This document shows, piece after piece, positions 8,359 through 17,495 of a DNA stretch of 64,000 nucleotides. This DNA comes from an uncultured Collinsella sp. (GTDB taxonomy: Bacteria > Actinomycetota > Coriobacteriia > Coriobacteriales > Coriobacteriaceae). The position numbers were made by a program, and so were the translations under genes. Position 1 is the stretch's first letter. Each line of letters begins with the position of its first letter. The notes beneath the pieces were generated by a model. That model was not told where the DNA came from and did not search any database. It saw only the letters and a list, made by a program, of their open reading frames with translations. The DNA lies in contig CATZMG010000001.1 of assembly GCA_958421655.1 (NCBI GenBank), positions 32,749 through 96,748 on the forward strand. The letters run 5' to 3'.

Positions 8359-9000
8359 TTAGGCTGTTAGATCGAGTTCGTAGAGGAAGCTTTCGCGCGG
8401 CATGTCGTGACGGCGCTCTTCGCGGTTGGCGCGGTGCGTGGCCGTGCGCTTAAAGCCGTGCAGCTCGTAGAACTTCCACGAGCAGTTGGAGTCGGTGTAC
8501 AGGTGCGCCCTCGTCGCTCCAAGCGAGGACAGGTGCGAGACGGCGGCATCGAGCAGAACCGTGCCAACGCCCAGGCCATGGACATCGCGATCCACGGCAA
8601 GCAGCGTGACCTCGTTGTCGTGCGGCAACGGGCTGCTCTCGAGCAGGCGGTTGTTGGTTCGGATGGTTGCGCGCACAAACGAGAGATACTCGGCGCACGC
8701 ATCGGGCTCTAGCTCACGCATCTGCGATAGCAGCGCGCGTTCGGTATCCATCCAATGCTCGTTGATAGTGGCGCCGGAGCTCTGTCCCGCACGCGCGAGC
8801 GAAATGCCACGCGCCTGACCGTCGATTACGGCAACCTGTGAAAACGTCGACGACGAAAGGCAATAGGCGAGGTCGCACGCGGCCTCAAGGCGGTTGTACT
8901 CATCGTTATCCGAATTGTTATGCCAAAGCTGCTGCAGAATCAGCGCGATGGCGTCGAAGTCTTCGGTATCAAACGGTCGGTAGAGAACCCGCGAGACCAT
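8359..9000 (-). CDS. GNAT-family N-acetyltransferase
   Basis: 213 residues starting MVSRVLYRPFDTEDFDAIA, ending KRTATHRANREER... and an acidic-hydrophobic tail. The acetyl-CoA loop region is seen as VHGLGVGTVLLDAAVSHL (about residues 140-160), which fits the Q/R-x-x-G-x-G/A pattern with some divergence, followed by a typical LYTDSNCSWKFYELHGF strand-helix. A GAAAGAGGCACC ribosome site precedes the ATG. The substrate is unknown. It is a single-gene unit transcribed leftward, convergent with the DUF2207 gene. Confidence 0.82.
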   Translation of the reverse strand: MVSRVLYRPFDTEDFDAIALILQQLWHNNSDNDEYNRLEAACDLAYCLSSSTFSQVAVIDGQARGISLARAGQSSGATINEHWMDTERALLSQMRELEPDACAEYLSFVRATIRTNNRLLESSPLPHDNEVTLLAVDRDVHGLGVGTVLLDAAVSHLSSLGATRAHLYTDSNCSWKFYELHGFKRTATHRANREERRHDMPRESFLYELDLTA

Positions 9001-9277
9001 GGTGCCTCTTTCTTTTGCGGATGCATATCGAGCACAGTTCTACCACGCCATTGGCATCTAATTATGGTGCCCCTGTGTTCCATGAACTCACCGTGCCCGG
9101 TGCCATGCCCATCCCCTCCGCTCGCAAACTTTTTCTGCACATGCGCCCGTTGCGGGGTGCATCGATGCGCTCGATGCGCTACATTAAATCAGTATTTTCA
9201 ATGCCGCTGCGCGAGCGCTGCAGATCGACGTATCACCGACTCACAGAGCACGGCGGCGTACCAGACAGGAGGACTGC

Positions 9278-10885
9278 ATGGGATCTGATGTGAAGATCGC
9301 ACGCGCGTTGATCTCGGTTACCGATAAGACGGGCGTCGTCGATTTCGCACGGACGCTGGTTGACGACTTTGGCGTCGAGATCATCTCTACGGGCGGCACG
9401 GCTCGTGCCATCGAGGACGCGGGCATTCCCGTAACCCCCATCGAGGAGTTCACGGGCTATCCCGAGATGATGGACGGCCGCGTTAAGACCCTGCACCCCA
9501 AGGTTCATGGCGCGCTGCTGGCCCGCCGCGATTCCGAGCAGCACATGCAGGAGGCGGCTCAGCACGGCATTAAGCTGATCGACCTGGTCGTCGTCAACCT
9601 GTACGAGTTCGAGAAGACCGTTGCCAACCCCGAGGTCACCTTCGCGGACGCTATCGAGCACATCGACATCGGTGGCCCCTCCATGCTGCGCTCTGCTGCC
9701 AAGAACGCCGCGAGCGTTACCGTCATTTCCGACCCGGCCGACTATGATGCCGTCCTGGCCGAGATGCACGAGACCGGTGGCTGCACCACGCTTTCCACCC
9801 GTCGTCGCCTGCAGGTGAAGGTCTACCAGACCACCGCCGCCTACGACACGGCCATCTCCCGCTGGCTCGCCGCCCAGGCAAGCGACGTGGCGGACACCTC
9901 TGCCAAGCTCGAGATTTCGCTGGAGAAGGTCGACGACCTGCGCTATGGCGAGAACCCGCAGCAGAAAGCCACAGTCTATCGCTTTGCCGAGGGCTGCGAG
10001 AACACCGCGAGCTCGCAGTTCCCGCTCGTGGGCTCCAAGCAGATCCAGGGCAAGCCGCTCAGCTACAACAACTATTTGGATGCCGACGCCGCTTGGAACC
10101 TGGTCCGCGAGTTCGACGAGCCGGCCTGCGTAATCCTCAAGCACCAGAACCCCTGCGGTTCCGCCGTTGCCGAGGACATCACGGCTGCCTACGACCGCGC
10201 TTTTGTCTGCGATCCCAAGAGTGCCTTTGGCGGCATCATCGCCTGCAACCGCGAGGTTCCCTTTGATCTGGTTGAGCACTTTGCCGATCAGAACAAGCAG
10301 TTCGTCGAGGTCATCATCGCCCCGAGCTACACCGCCGAGGCGCTCGAGCGCATGGCCAAGCGCCCCAACCTGCGCGTGTTGGCGACCGGCGGCGTGGACC
10401 ACGGCGCTCAGGTGGAGCTGCGCTCCGTCGACGGCGGCATGCTGGTGCAGGAGGTCGACCACGTGACCGAGGATCCCGCGACCTTTACGTTCCCCACCGA
10501 CCGCAAGCCCACCGACGCCGAGATGGCCGAGCTCGAGTTTGCCTGGAAGGTCTGCAAGGGCGTTAAGTCCAACGCCATCCTGGTCTCCAAGGGTAAGGCC
10601 GGCATTGGCATGGGCCCCGGTCAGCCCAACCGCGTTGACTCTGCGCTGCTTGCCTGCGAGCGCGCCGAGGACTTCTGCGAGCGCGAGGGCGTGGAGAAGG
10701 GCGGCTTTGCCTGTGCAAGCGACGCGTTCTTCCCGTTCCGCGACAACGTCGACGTGCTTGCCGAGCATGGTGTGACCTGCATCATCCAGCCCGGCGGCTC
10801 CAAGCGCGACGACGAAAGCATCCAGGCCTGCAATGAGCACAATATTGCTATGGTGTTTACGGGCGCTCGCCACTTCCGCCACTAA
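9278..10885 (+). CDS. purH: Bifunctional AICAR formyltransferase/IMP cyclohydrolase
   Basis: 535 residues, the normal length. The N-terminal MGS-like IMP cyclohydrolase domain shows the characteristic [27 protein letters not shown] and [15 protein letters not shown] motifs; the C-terminal AICAR transformylase domain includes [30 protein letters not shown] and the final [11 protein letters not shown] and [10 protein letters not shown] blocks. The enzyme performs the last two steps of IMP synthesis in the cytosol. AGGAGG lies 5-10 bases before the ATG. It is followed by its own terminator, so it appears monocistronic here rather than part of a pur cluster. Confidence 0.97.
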   Translation: MGSDVKIARALISVTDKTGVVDFARTLVDDFGVEIISTGGTARAIEDAGIPVTPIEEFTGYPEMMDGRVKTLHPKVHGALLARRDSEQHMQEAAQHGIKLIDLVVVNLYEFEKTVANPEVTFADAIEHIDIGGPSMLRSAAKNAASVTVISDPADYDAVLAEMHETGGCTTLSTRRRLQVKVYQTTAAYDTAISRWLAAQASDVADTSAKLEISLEKVDDLRYGENPQQKATVYRFAEGCENTASSQFPLVGSKQIQGKPLSYNNYLDADAAWNLVREFDEPACVILKHQNPCGSAVAEDITAAYDRAFVCDPKSAFGGIIACNREVPFDLVEHFADQNKQFVEVIIAPSYTAEALERMAKRPNLRVLATGGVDHGAQVELRSVDGGMLVQEVDHVTEDPATFTFPTDRKPTDAEMAELEFAWKVCKGVKSNAILVSKGKAGIGMGPGQPNRVDSALLACERAEDFCEREGVEKGGFACASDAFFPFRDNVDVLAEHGVTCIIQPGGSKRDDESIQACNEHNIAMVFTGARHFRH

Positions 10886-10914
10886 GTTCTGCCTTGGGAC
10901 AAAATAATCTCCGC

Positions 10915-10952
10915 AAAAGACGGCTGCTCCGTTTGGAGGGCCGTCTTTTTGG
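10915..10952 (+). terminator. purH terminator
   Basis: Arms AAAAGACGGC (10915-10924) and GCCGTCTTTT (10940-10949) with an inner CTCC/GGAG pairing and T run. Confidence 0.85.
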
Positions 10953-10966
10953 TATAAGAGGACGGA

Positions 10967-11701
10967 ATGACTAACACGAAAGGTATGACCATGCCCCAGA
11001 TTGATGATGCCGAGCTGTTTGGCAATGCCGAGGATCAGCGTGCGTACGAGGAATTTTGCGCCAATCAGGAGGCGGTCGAGAAGTTCACGCTCGACAAGCT
11101 CGCGCTTGTCTGTCGTTGGCGCATGTCCAACAAAAAGGTGCCCATGCTCAACCGCCACATTCGTGCGCTGTCCGAGCGCCTGGTGCAGGGCGAGCCGCTT
11201 ACCCATAACATGCTCAGCTGGGCCAAGCAGCACGTTGAGTGGTCGCTTGCCGAGGGCGATTACACGGCACGCGACGGCGTGCTCATGCTGGTGATCGACG
11301 TCAACGGCAACGCCGCCATGACGGTGGGGGAGTACGAGCCGCTCGCCGATACGTCGGCCAAGGCGCTGCGTGCCCGTTCCGCCGAGGCCCGCTCCGAGGC
11401 CGACGAGACCGGCGTGGCGCCCGAGTTGCTCGCCGCCGTCAACAACGGCGAGCTTGCCTTTGTGGCGCCGGCGGACGAGTGCCTGTGCGGCACGGCGACG
11501 CTCATCGAGCAGCTGGCCCAGACCAAGGGCATCCCGGTCACGCGCGTAGACATTCCCGCGCAGCTTAAGGGCGCGCTGTTCCTAGTGAGCGACGAGCACG
11601 GCGTGGTCCCCGCAACCGAGACGGACGCTGCGGAGGCCGACGCCGCCACGGTCGCCTTCTTCGCCGACGGCTACGAAAAGCTCCGTGCCCGCCGCTCCTA
11701 A
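10967..11701 (+). CDS. Conserved-looking protein of unknown function
   Basis: 244 residues, soluble, with no membrane segment. The first two thirds are rich in helices (EFCANQEAVEKFTLDKLALV and following); the middle carries LMLVIDVNGNAAMTVGEY and the last third a Cys-containing DECLCGTATL and a strand-like GALFLVSDEHGVV. I do not recognise the family. Starts at 10967 (GAGGA ribosome site), 10985 and 10991 (GAAAGG site) are all possible; the longest is listed. It sits between the purH terminator and a convergent regulator gene, as a single-gene unit. Confidence 0.55.
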   Translation: MTNTKGMTMPQIDDAELFGNAEDQRAYEEFCANQEAVEKFTLDKLALVCRWRMSNKKVPMLNRHIRALSERLVQGEPLTHNMLSWAKQHVEWSLAEGDYTARDGVLMLVIDVNGNAAMTVGEYEPLADTSAKALRARSAEARSEADETGVAPELLAAVNNGELAFVAPADECLCGTATLIEQLAQTKGIPVTRVDIPAQLKGALFLVSDEHGVVPATETDAAEADAATVAFFADGYEKLRARRS

Positions 11702-11719
11702 CCTCAATGCGGGGTTGGC

Positions 11720-12901
11720 TTACTGAAGCGAGCGAGCGCGTTCGATGGCGTAGGCGAGCGACAGCTGCTCCATCTCCGGGGCGCATTTGTAGCTCAGTCC
11801 GGTGAGAGCCGTCACCTTATCGAGGCGATATCGAATCGTGTTCGGGTGCTGGCTAGTCTGCTTGGCGGTTCGCTCGATACGTCGGTCGTTCTCAATGAAT
11901 GCGGCGAGCGTGGATTCCAGTTCGCTGCCATGCTCACTGTCGTGCTCACGTATCGGCGAGAGAATCGCCTCCGAGAACGATCGCATCTCCGGGGTTTCCG
12001 CAAAAGGCATCACGGTTCTCAGGATGCCGAGCTGCGTATAGCGGACGGGACCCTCGGCTCGTTGACAAGATAGGCGCTGTGCGTAAATCGCCTGCGAGAT
12101 CGCCTGCGCCACCGCCTCGTCTCCAAACAGAATATCGCTGATGCCGAGCCCTTCCGCTCCGCCATCGATGTCGCTAGCCTCGATGAGCTCCGTGAGCGCC
12201 TGCACGATTCGCTCTACATCGAGCGTCTGTTCCGAGTCACTTGTCGCTACGAATAACAAACCTCCGTCGTAGGGTGCCAGCATGTTGTGGCATCCGGCGA
12301 GGGTCGATTTTGCACAGAGACGTTCGATTTGCAAAAACGTACGCGGGTCGAGGGGCTCTGCAAACGATGCGAACAGGGCGACCGCTTCGTCCAGAAATGA
12401 CGGGTTGAGACCTCGGATGCGTCGGCAGATGGACTCGGGCGATACGTCTGTCCTCAGGGCATCGATCTCGCGCTGCGCGAAGTCGATGGACGCGAGCTGC
12501 TCGATATGCCGTTTGACCTCATAGATGACGCTGTCAAAGAACAGTGAGTCGTCGGTCGTGAGAAAGACCGGGTAGTGCCGCGCGTTGGCGTAGCGGATGG
12601 CTTGGTCGGGAATCGGGATGTGCAGGACGTTTTTGATGATGAGACCGCTCGTTCCCTTGGCGACGAGGTATTTCACGGCTTCAGTGATGAGGTACGGGTC
12701 GTCCTTCGCATAGAGGAAAGTGCTGAGGATGATCTCGTCTGAGCTGAAGTTGACGCGCTGGTACTTGTTCTTGAGGCCGGGCATGAGTTCATAATCGAGG
12801 ATCCCGACGCCAGAGACGGCACGCGAGACGCCATCGCTGCCGGCGATTAGACGGACCGACCCCTCATATTCCCGTGAGAAGTCCGAGATGGTGTATAGCA
12901 T
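11720..12901 (-). CDS. PucR-family transcriptional regulator
   Basis: About 393 residues. The N-terminal half (ISDFSREYEGSVRLIAGSDG and a LDYELMPGL stretch) resembles the PucR/CdaR sensory domain, and the C-terminus is the PucR helix-turn-helix with TAKQTSQHPNTIRYRLDK. Such proteins control purine, amino acid or carboxylate catabolism in response to a ligand. I prefer the ATG at 12901 because AAGGTG lies six bases before it; the ATG at 12922 has no ribosome site. It diverges from the cyclodeaminase/aminotransferase pair, which it probably controls (inference from position). The last gene stop lies 18 bases from the convergent unknown gene. Confidence 0.85.
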   Translation of the reverse strand: MLYTISDFSREYEGSVRLIAGSDGVSRAVSGVGILDYELMPGLKNKYQRVNFSSDEIILSTFLYAKDDPYLITEAVKYLVAKGTSGLIIKNVLHIPIPDQAIRYANARHYPVFLTTDDSLFFDSVIYEVKRHIEQLASIDFAQREIDALRTDVSPESICRRIRGLNPSFLDEAVALFASFAEPLDPRTFLQIERLCAKSTLAGCHNMLAPYDGGLLFVATSDSEQTLDVERIVQALTELIEASDIDGGAEGLGISDILFGDEAVAQAISQAIYAQRLSCQRAEGPVRYTQLGILRTVMPFAETPEMRSFSEAILSPIREHDSEHGSELESTLAAFIENDRRIERTAKQTSQHPNTIRYRLDKVTALTGLSYKCAPEMEQLSLAYAIERARSLQ

Positions 12902-12911
12902 CAGCATCACC

Positions 12912-12927
12912 TTGTAAATCATTACAA
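12912..12927. promoter_or_regulatory. Palindrome at PucR gene leader
   Basis: TTGTAA-ATCA-TTACAA, a perfect 6-bp inverted repeat with a 4-base spacer, immediately upstream of the ribosome site of the regulator gene and 190 bases from the divergent gene. Candidate autoregulatory operator. Confidence 0.4.
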
Positions 12928-13115
12928 TAAGTACCTGTACAAATAGGATAATCGCACATCAGTATGCCGTTGATGCGAGAAATAGTTCAAATACCTGCTG
13001 AAAGAACGAAAAATCAGATCGAGAATCGTTGTAGATTCCAACAAGAAATGATCCTTGGCGGCATCGTTACTAAACCGTACAGTGAAGCAACGTAAAGCTT
13101 TCGCTGAGAGGAGCG

Positions 13116-14150
13116 ATGATGGGGCAGATGGTGGTGCTTTCGGCCGAGGAAGTTTCCAAGGTGCTGACGATTGAGGATGCAATCGCTGCCGTGGAGGAGG
13201 CATATCGCCAGAAGGCAACGGGCAAGGGTGTTGCGTGGCCGATGGTATATGAGCAGTTCGAACCCGGCGTGGCCGATATGGATATCCGCTCGGGCGAGTT
13301 GGCGGGAAGCGGCCTCTTCGGTCTCAAGCTCACTGCTTGGTTCTCTCAGAATCCCAAAAAGGGGCTGCCCGAGATCTTTGGCACCACGCTGCTGTGCGAC
13401 AACGCGACGGGAGAGCCGTTGGCGCTGCTCAATGCCTCCGCCGTCACTGGACTTCGCACCGGTGCCGCCGCTGCGCTCGGTGCCAAGTGGCTGGCTCGGG
13501 CGGATGCGTCCAAACTGCTTGTTGCGGGTGCCGGCCACATGAGCACCTATATGGTGGCGGGCGTGCTCGCCGCCTGTCCCAAAGTGAGCGAGGTCAAGGT
13601 GTGGGAGCCAGTTTCCGATGCCGCGCCCGAGGCCCGCGTCGAGCGCATGCGAGACGAGGTCGCCCATATCTTGGGCGCTTGCGAGCATGCTCGCGAGGCA
13701 TCCACCTATTCCATCGAGGCGACGGCCGACGGCCAAGGTGCCGCGGCAGAGGCCGACATCATCGTGACGATCACGCCGGCGACCAAGCCCATCATCCCCG
13801 ATGCATGGGTGCGTCCTGGTACGCATATCTCCTGCGTCGGTGCCGACATGCCCGGCAAGCAGGAGCTCGCCTCGGCGCTTGTCGCCCGTGCCGCTGTTTA
13901 CGTCGACGACCGCGAGCAATCGGTCGCGTCCGGTGAGCTGGAGATTCCGGTTGCCGAGGGTGCCATCACGCCCGAGGACATCAAAGCGGAGCTCGGTGAA
14001 GTCATCGCCGGCGCGGCTACGGGGCGTTCGGATGACGAGCAGGTGACGGTGTTCGATACGTCGGGCATCGCCGTTCAGGACCTTTCGGCATCGAAAATCG
14101 CCTACGACCGCGCCGTTGAGGCGGGGCTGGGCACCGTGGTGGAACTGTAA
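13116..14150 (+). CDS. Ornithine cyclodeaminase / mu-crystallin family protein
   Basis: 344 residues. It shows the family's N-terminal catalytic lobe (VVLSAEEVSKVLTIEDAIAA; a GLKLTAWF strand with the substrate-contacting Lys) and the Rossmann lobe starting LLVAGAGHMSTYMV, then CVGADMPGKQEL late in the protein. Members either deaminate ornithine to proline, reduce imines or dehydrogenate N-alkyl amino acids with NAD(P); which of these applies is not determinable. GAGAGGAGCG precedes the ATG. The aminotransferase gene follows after 24 bases, so the two form an operon, divergent from the PucR gene. Confidence 0.85.
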   Translation: MMGQMVVLSAEEVSKVLTIEDAIAAVEEAYRQKATGKGVAWPMVYEQFEPGVADMDIRSGELAGSGLFGLKLTAWFSQNPKKGLPEIFGTTLLCDNATGEPLALLNASAVTGLRTGAAAALGAKWLARADASKLLVAGAGHMSTYMVAGVLAACPKVSEVKVWEPVSDAAPEARVERMRDEVAHILGACEHAREASTYSIEATADGQGAAAEADIIVTITPATKPIIPDAWVRPGTHISCVGADMPGKQELASALVARAAVYVDDREQSVASGELEIPVAEGAITPEDIKAELGEVIAGAATGRSDDEQVTVFDTSGIAVQDLSASKIAYDRAVEAGLGTVVEL

Positions 14151-14174
14151 GAAAGTCAAGGAAAGGAAACGACA

Positions 14175-15305
14175 ATGCAGATCAAGGATTTCGCTGTCGA
14201 GCAGTGGATGAACGAGTGGGAGACCAAGTGCACCCACAACGTTGCGGAGACGTGCGTCTACTCCCTCACGCTCGACCAGCTGTTCGAGCTTACGAACACC
14301 GACAAGAAGGCGTGGCTCGATAGCCTGTGCTCGCGCCGATTCACCTACGGAGACATCGAGGGGCAGCCCGGCTTCCTCGAGGGGGTCGCGCGTCTCTATA
14401 AGACGGTCGAGCCTGGGCATATCGTGCCCACGCACGGCGCGACCGGTGCCAACTCCCTGGTTATTTCCACGCTCGTCGAACCGGGCGATCATGTAGTCTC
14501 CGTCAAGCCCACCTACCAGCAGCTTTACTCGATTCCCGAGATGTGCGGTGCGAAGGTCGATATCCTTCAGCTCGATCGCAAGAACGGCTACCACGTCGAC
14601 GTCGACGCGCTCGATGCCCTGGTGACCGACGATACCAAGCTCATCTGCATCAATAACCCGGACAACCCCACGGGCGCCCTGCTCGACACCGATACGCTCA
14701 AGGCGATTGTCGAGGTCGCGCGCAAACACGACGCGTGGGTGCTCTGCGACGAGGTCTACCGTCTGCTTACTCAGACGGATGAGTACTCCGAGTCCGTGAT
14801 CGACCTGTACGACAAGGCCATCGTCACCGCATCCATGTCCAAGGTCTGGTCGTTCGCCGGCCTGCGTCTGGGCTGGGCGGTCACCAAGAGCCCGGAGCTC
14901 CGTCGCGCGCTGCTCTCGCATCGTGACTACAACCTGATTTCCGCTGGCATATTCAGCGAGACGGTGGCGGAGCTGATTCTGGGCAACGCTTCCGTGATCC
15001 TTGAGCGCAGCCGTCGCATCGTCCGTCAGAACCTTGCTGTTCTGGAGAAGTGGGTCGAGAGCGAGCCGCACCTGTCGTTCGTCAAGCCCGAGGCGGGTAC
15101 CACCGCGCTCGTGTATTACGACTACGACATCGATTCCAGGACGTTCTGCATCGACATGATTAAGAAGTCCGGCGCGCTCGTCACTCCGGGCGATTGCTTC
15201 GAGGAGCCCAAGAGCATGCGCATCGGCTATGCATACTCCGATAACACCGACGACCTGCAGAAGGGCCTGGATGCCATCTCCGCGTACATGCGTACGCTCG
15301 AGTAG
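14175..15305 (+). CDS. PLP-dependent class I/II aminotransferase
   Basis: 376 residues of fold-type I. Visible marks are NNPDNPTGALL (cofactor/substrate region), CDEVYRLL with the PLP-ring Asp, SMSKVWSFAGLRLGW with the Schiff-base Lys at residue 223, and the C-terminal carboxylate-binding Arg in KSMRIGYAYS. The general look is close to capreomycidine-synthase/aspartate-aminotransferase-like proteins. Co-transcription with an ornithine cyclodeaminase homologue under a PucR regulator suggests amino acid catabolism or synthesis of an imine-derived amino acid; the substrate is not deducible. AAGGAAACGACA precedes the ATG. Confidence 0.85.
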   Translation: MQIKDFAVEQWMNEWETKCTHNVAETCVYSLTLDQLFELTNTDKKAWLDSLCSRRFTYGDIEGQPGFLEGVARLYKTVEPGHIVPTHGATGANSLVISTLVEPGDHVVSVKPTYQQLYSIPEMCGAKVDILQLDRKNGYHVDVDALDALVTDDTKLICINNPDNPTGALLDTDTLKAIVEVARKHDAWVLCDEVYRLLTQTDEYSESVIDLYDKAIVTASMSKVWSFAGLRLGWAVTKSPELRRALLSHRDYNLISAGIFSETVAELILGNASVILERSRRIVRQNLAVLEKWVESEPHLSFVKPEAGTTALVYYDYDIDSRTFCIDMIKKSGALVTPGDCFEEPKSMRIGYAYSDNTDDLQKGLDAISAYMRTLE

Positions 15306-15324
15306 AGACTCGTGGTCGAAGTGA

Positions 15325-15364
15325 TGGGGCCGATCGGTTTAGGACCGGTCGGCCCCTATTTTCT
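15325..15364 (+). terminator. Terminator after aminotransferase gene
   Basis: Stem of about 14 bp (15325-15338 with 15344-15357, one G-T pair) followed by ATTTTCT. Confidence 0.85.
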
Positions 15365-15475
15365 CTCAAGACTACCGAACGCTTTTGTCACATTAGGTGC
15401 CCACGGGGTCGTATCGCTGCGACGCTGTGGGCATAATGGTGTGAAAGGTGCAAGTTACGCGAAATGGGAGGACAC

Positions 15476-16147
15476 ATGGCGCTGATCTATGTCGTTGAGG
15501 ACGACGAGCCCATTCGTCGTGAACTTATCGACATCCTTGCCCGCGCCGGGTTTGAAATCGAGGCCTGCGAATCGTTTGAGCATGTCTCGCGCGATATTCT
15601 CGCCACCGCGCCCGACCTGGTGCTGCTCGACCTCACGCTTCCCGTCAAGGACGGCCAGCATATCTGCCACGAGGTTCGCCGCGAATCCGAGGTTCCCATC
15701 ATCGTCCTCACGTCGCGCACGACCGAGATCGACGAGGTCATGGCCATGACGCTCGGCGCGGACGACTTTGTTCCCAAGCCCTATAGCGCCCGTGTGCTCG
15801 TGTCGCGCATCAATGCCTTGCTGCGTCGCACCGCGGCGGCGGGCGAGCGCAGCACGCTTGTCCACAAGGGCCTGGAGCTCGATCTCGCTCGCTCCATGGT
15901 CACCAACATGCAGACCGGTACCAGTACCGAGCTCACCAAAAACGAGCTGCGTATTCTCTCGCTGCTTCTGAGCCGTGCGGGCAAGATCGTCTCGCGCTCG
16001 GCCATCATGCAGGACCTGTGGGACTCCGACGCCTTCGTGGACGACAATACGCTCACCGTCAACATCAACCGCCTGCGCACCACGCTCGAAAAAATCGGCA
16101 TCAAGGGGTATTTGACGACGCACCGCGGCCAAGGCTATTCGGTCTAG
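15476..16147 (+). CDS. OmpR-family response regulator, BceR-like
   Basis: 223 residues. Receiver: MALIYVVEDDEPIRRELID, phosphorylation Asp in VLLDLTLP (about residue 51), Lys in PKPYSARVL. Winged-helix effector: ELTKNELRILSLLL to HRGQGYSV. The ATG at 15476 has GGGAGG eight bases upstream and gives the canonical N-terminus. The gene is followed after nine bases by a short-sensor kinase, the arrangement of BceRS-type systems that respond to cell-wall antibiotics in Firmicutes; that functional link is inference, since no BceAB transporter is adjacent. Confidence 0.88.
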   Translation: MALIYVVEDDEPIRRELIDILARAGFEIEACESFEHVSRDILATAPDLVLLDLTLPVKDGQHICHEVRRESEVPIIVLTSRTTEIDEVMAMTLGADDFVPKPYSARVLVSRINALLRRTAAAGERSTLVHKGLELDLARSMVTNMQTGTSTELTKNELRILSLLLSRAGKIVSRSAIMQDLWDSDAFVDDNTLTVNINRLRTTLEKIGIKGYLTTHRGQGYSV

Positions 16148-16156
16148 GGGCCGGCT

Positions 16157-17200
16157 ATGTCGTTTGCCAAGTTCTTTAAAGACGCGCTGCTTCCCGTTGC
16201 CGTGTGGACGTGCGGCGTGCTGCTGAGCTGCTTTGTGCTGACGGTCGCCGGTGCACCCGTTTCTATCGTGGTCGTGGCGGTTGGCGTGTCCTTTATCTTT
16301 GGTATGCTCGGCATCGTGATCGAGTACGCGCGCCGTCGCCGTTTTCTGCGTCAGTTGGAGCGCGCGGCAGAGGAGCTCGAGAGTCCCGCATGGGTGCAGG
16401 AGATGGTGCAATGCCCGACCTATGCCGAGGGCGAGCTCGAATACGAGGTCTTGCGCCGGGTGGGCAAAGCCGCCTGCGACGAGGTTGCCGAAGGCAGGCG
16501 TCAGACCGATGACTATCGCGACTATATCGAGAGCTGGGTCCACGAGGCCAAGCTGCCCCTGGCGGCGGCTCACCTGATTTTGGAAAACCTGGACAGCAGC
16601 GAAGACGACCTGTCGCGCGTGGACGACCTGGCACGCGAACTTGCCCGCGTGGAGCGCTATATCGACCAGGCGCTGTACTACGCGCGCTCGGAAGTCGTGG
16701 AGCGCGACTACCTGATTCGCCGCTGGGATCTCAAAACCTTGGTGACGGGCGCGATTAAAGCCAACGCGCGCGAGCTCATTGCGGCGCATGTGGCCCCGGT
16801 GTGCGAGAACCTCGACTTCGAGGTCTTTACCGACGAGAAGTGGCTCGAGTTTATTCTGGGCCAGCTCATTCAGAACAGCATTAAATATGCGCGTGAGGAC
16901 GGCGCAAAGATCGTGTTTTCGGGTGCGTTGCTGGACGAGGGTCTGGCAAGCGAGCGCATCGAGCTTACCGTCGCGGACAACGGCTGCGGCGTGTGTGCGG
17001 CAGACCTGCCGCGCGTGTTCGAGAAGGGCTTTACCGGCGACAACGGCCGCACCACCAAGCGCGCAACGGGCATCGGTCTCTATCTGGTGGCGCGCCTGTG
17101 CTCCAAGATGGGCATCGACGTCACCGCGGCATCCGAGCCCGGCGAAGGCTTTGTCGTAACATTTGCCTTCTCAACCAACAAGTTCCAATACTTTGAGTAG
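16157..17200 (+). CDS. Intramembrane-sensing histidine kinase, BceS-like
   Basis: 347 residues. Two membrane helices near residues 13-32 and 36-55 are separated by only a few residues, so there is no real external sensor. The dimerisation region carries SWVHEAKLPLAAAH with the phospho-accepting His; HATPase motifs are QNSIKYA, DNGCGV and GIGLYLV. The short sensor architecture is the hallmark of intramembrane-sensing kinases that are activated by a partner transporter. In this window the partner ABC transporter is missing; UppP, an undecaprenyl-pyrophosphatase linked to bacitracin tolerance, lies 1 kb downstream. Confidence 0.85.
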   Translation: MSFAKFFKDALLPVAVWTCGVLLSCFVLTVAGAPVSIVVVAVGVSFIFGMLGIVIEYARRRRFLRQLERAAEELESPAWVQEMVQCPTYAEGELEYEVLRRVGKAACDEVAEGRRQTDDYRDYIESWVHEAKLPLAAAHLILENLDSSEDDLSRVDDLARELARVERYIDQALYYARSEVVERDYLIRRWDLKTLVTGAIKANARELIAAHVAPVCENLDFEVFTDEKWLEFILGQLIQNSIKYAREDGAKIVFSGALLDEGLASERIELTVADNGCGVCAADLPRVFEKGFTGDNGRTTKRATGIGLYLVARLCSKMGIDVTAASEPGEGFVVTFAFSTNKFQYFE

Positions 17201-17221
17201 GCGGGCCGTCTTGCGGTGCGG

Positions 17222-17292
17222 GCGGCTATGTTCCCGAACGTGAACTTAGCTAAGGCAATTGGCGCCATGTTCCTGAACGTGAATATAGCCGC
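17222..17292. repeat. Pair of 23-bp near-direct repeats inside an 8-bp inverted repeat
   Basis: 17228-17250 and 17267-17289 agree at 20 of 23 positions (core ATGTTCC-x-GAACGTGAA). The block is bounded by GCGGCTAT (17222-17229) and ATAGCCGC (17285-17292). Part of the unit (TGAACTTAGCTA then GCGC..GTTCCTG) recurs at 43309-43338. Confidence 0.6.
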
Positions 17293-17315
17293 AAGGGTTT
17301 AAATGAATCGCCCCA

Positions 17316-17357
17316 CAAAAAACGTGCCGCCCCAAACGGGGCGGCACGCCATTTTTC
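17316..17357. terminator. Bidirectional terminator
   Basis: Perfect 11-bp CGTGCCGCCCC stem (17323-17333 with 17338-17348) with ATTTTT on the right for rightward transcripts and a TTTTTTG run on the opposite strand for leftward ones. It separates the kinase gene from the leftward usp gene and its structured 3' region. Confidence 0.85.
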
Positions 17358-17389
17358 CATCAGACAACTCGTTGAAGTAAGGCTGCGAA

Positions 17390-17482
17390 GGCCGCGGGTC
17401 CGGGAGGGGTTTCCTAAGGGCACATCCCGCAGCCGCAACGCGGCGAGGACGTGCCCGTGGAAACCCCGCAGGCCCCGCGGCC
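17390..17482 (-). ncRNA. Candidate structured RNA in usp 3' region
   Basis: A long three-part hairpin: outer 9-bp stem GGCCGCGGG/CCCGCGGCC, an internal loop, 9-bp GGGGTTTCC/GGAAACCCC, a small internal loop, 6-bp GGGCAC/GTGCCC, and a 27-base apical part that can form GCCGC/GCGGC. On the minus strand it begins 14 bases after the usp stop and is followed by the terminator at 17316-17357. No known RNA family was recognised; it could be a 3'UTR-derived small RNA or a mRNA 3' stabiliser. Confidence 0.45.
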
Positions 17483-17495
17483 GGTGGGAGCAACG

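Noticed and set aside
9233..11233. 666-residue open frame on the minus strand
   Set aside because: It lies antisense to purH and the next gene; the long frame is produced by high GC codon bias and has no ribosome site or known domain.
13014..15071. 685-residue minus-strand frame
   Set aside because: Antisense to the cyclodeaminase/aminotransferase pair, low-complexity composition, no start signal.
17390..17482. 6S RNA, SRP RNA or RNase P RNA
   Set aside because: Size and conserved core sequences of these RNAs are missing, so I left it as an unnamed candidate.
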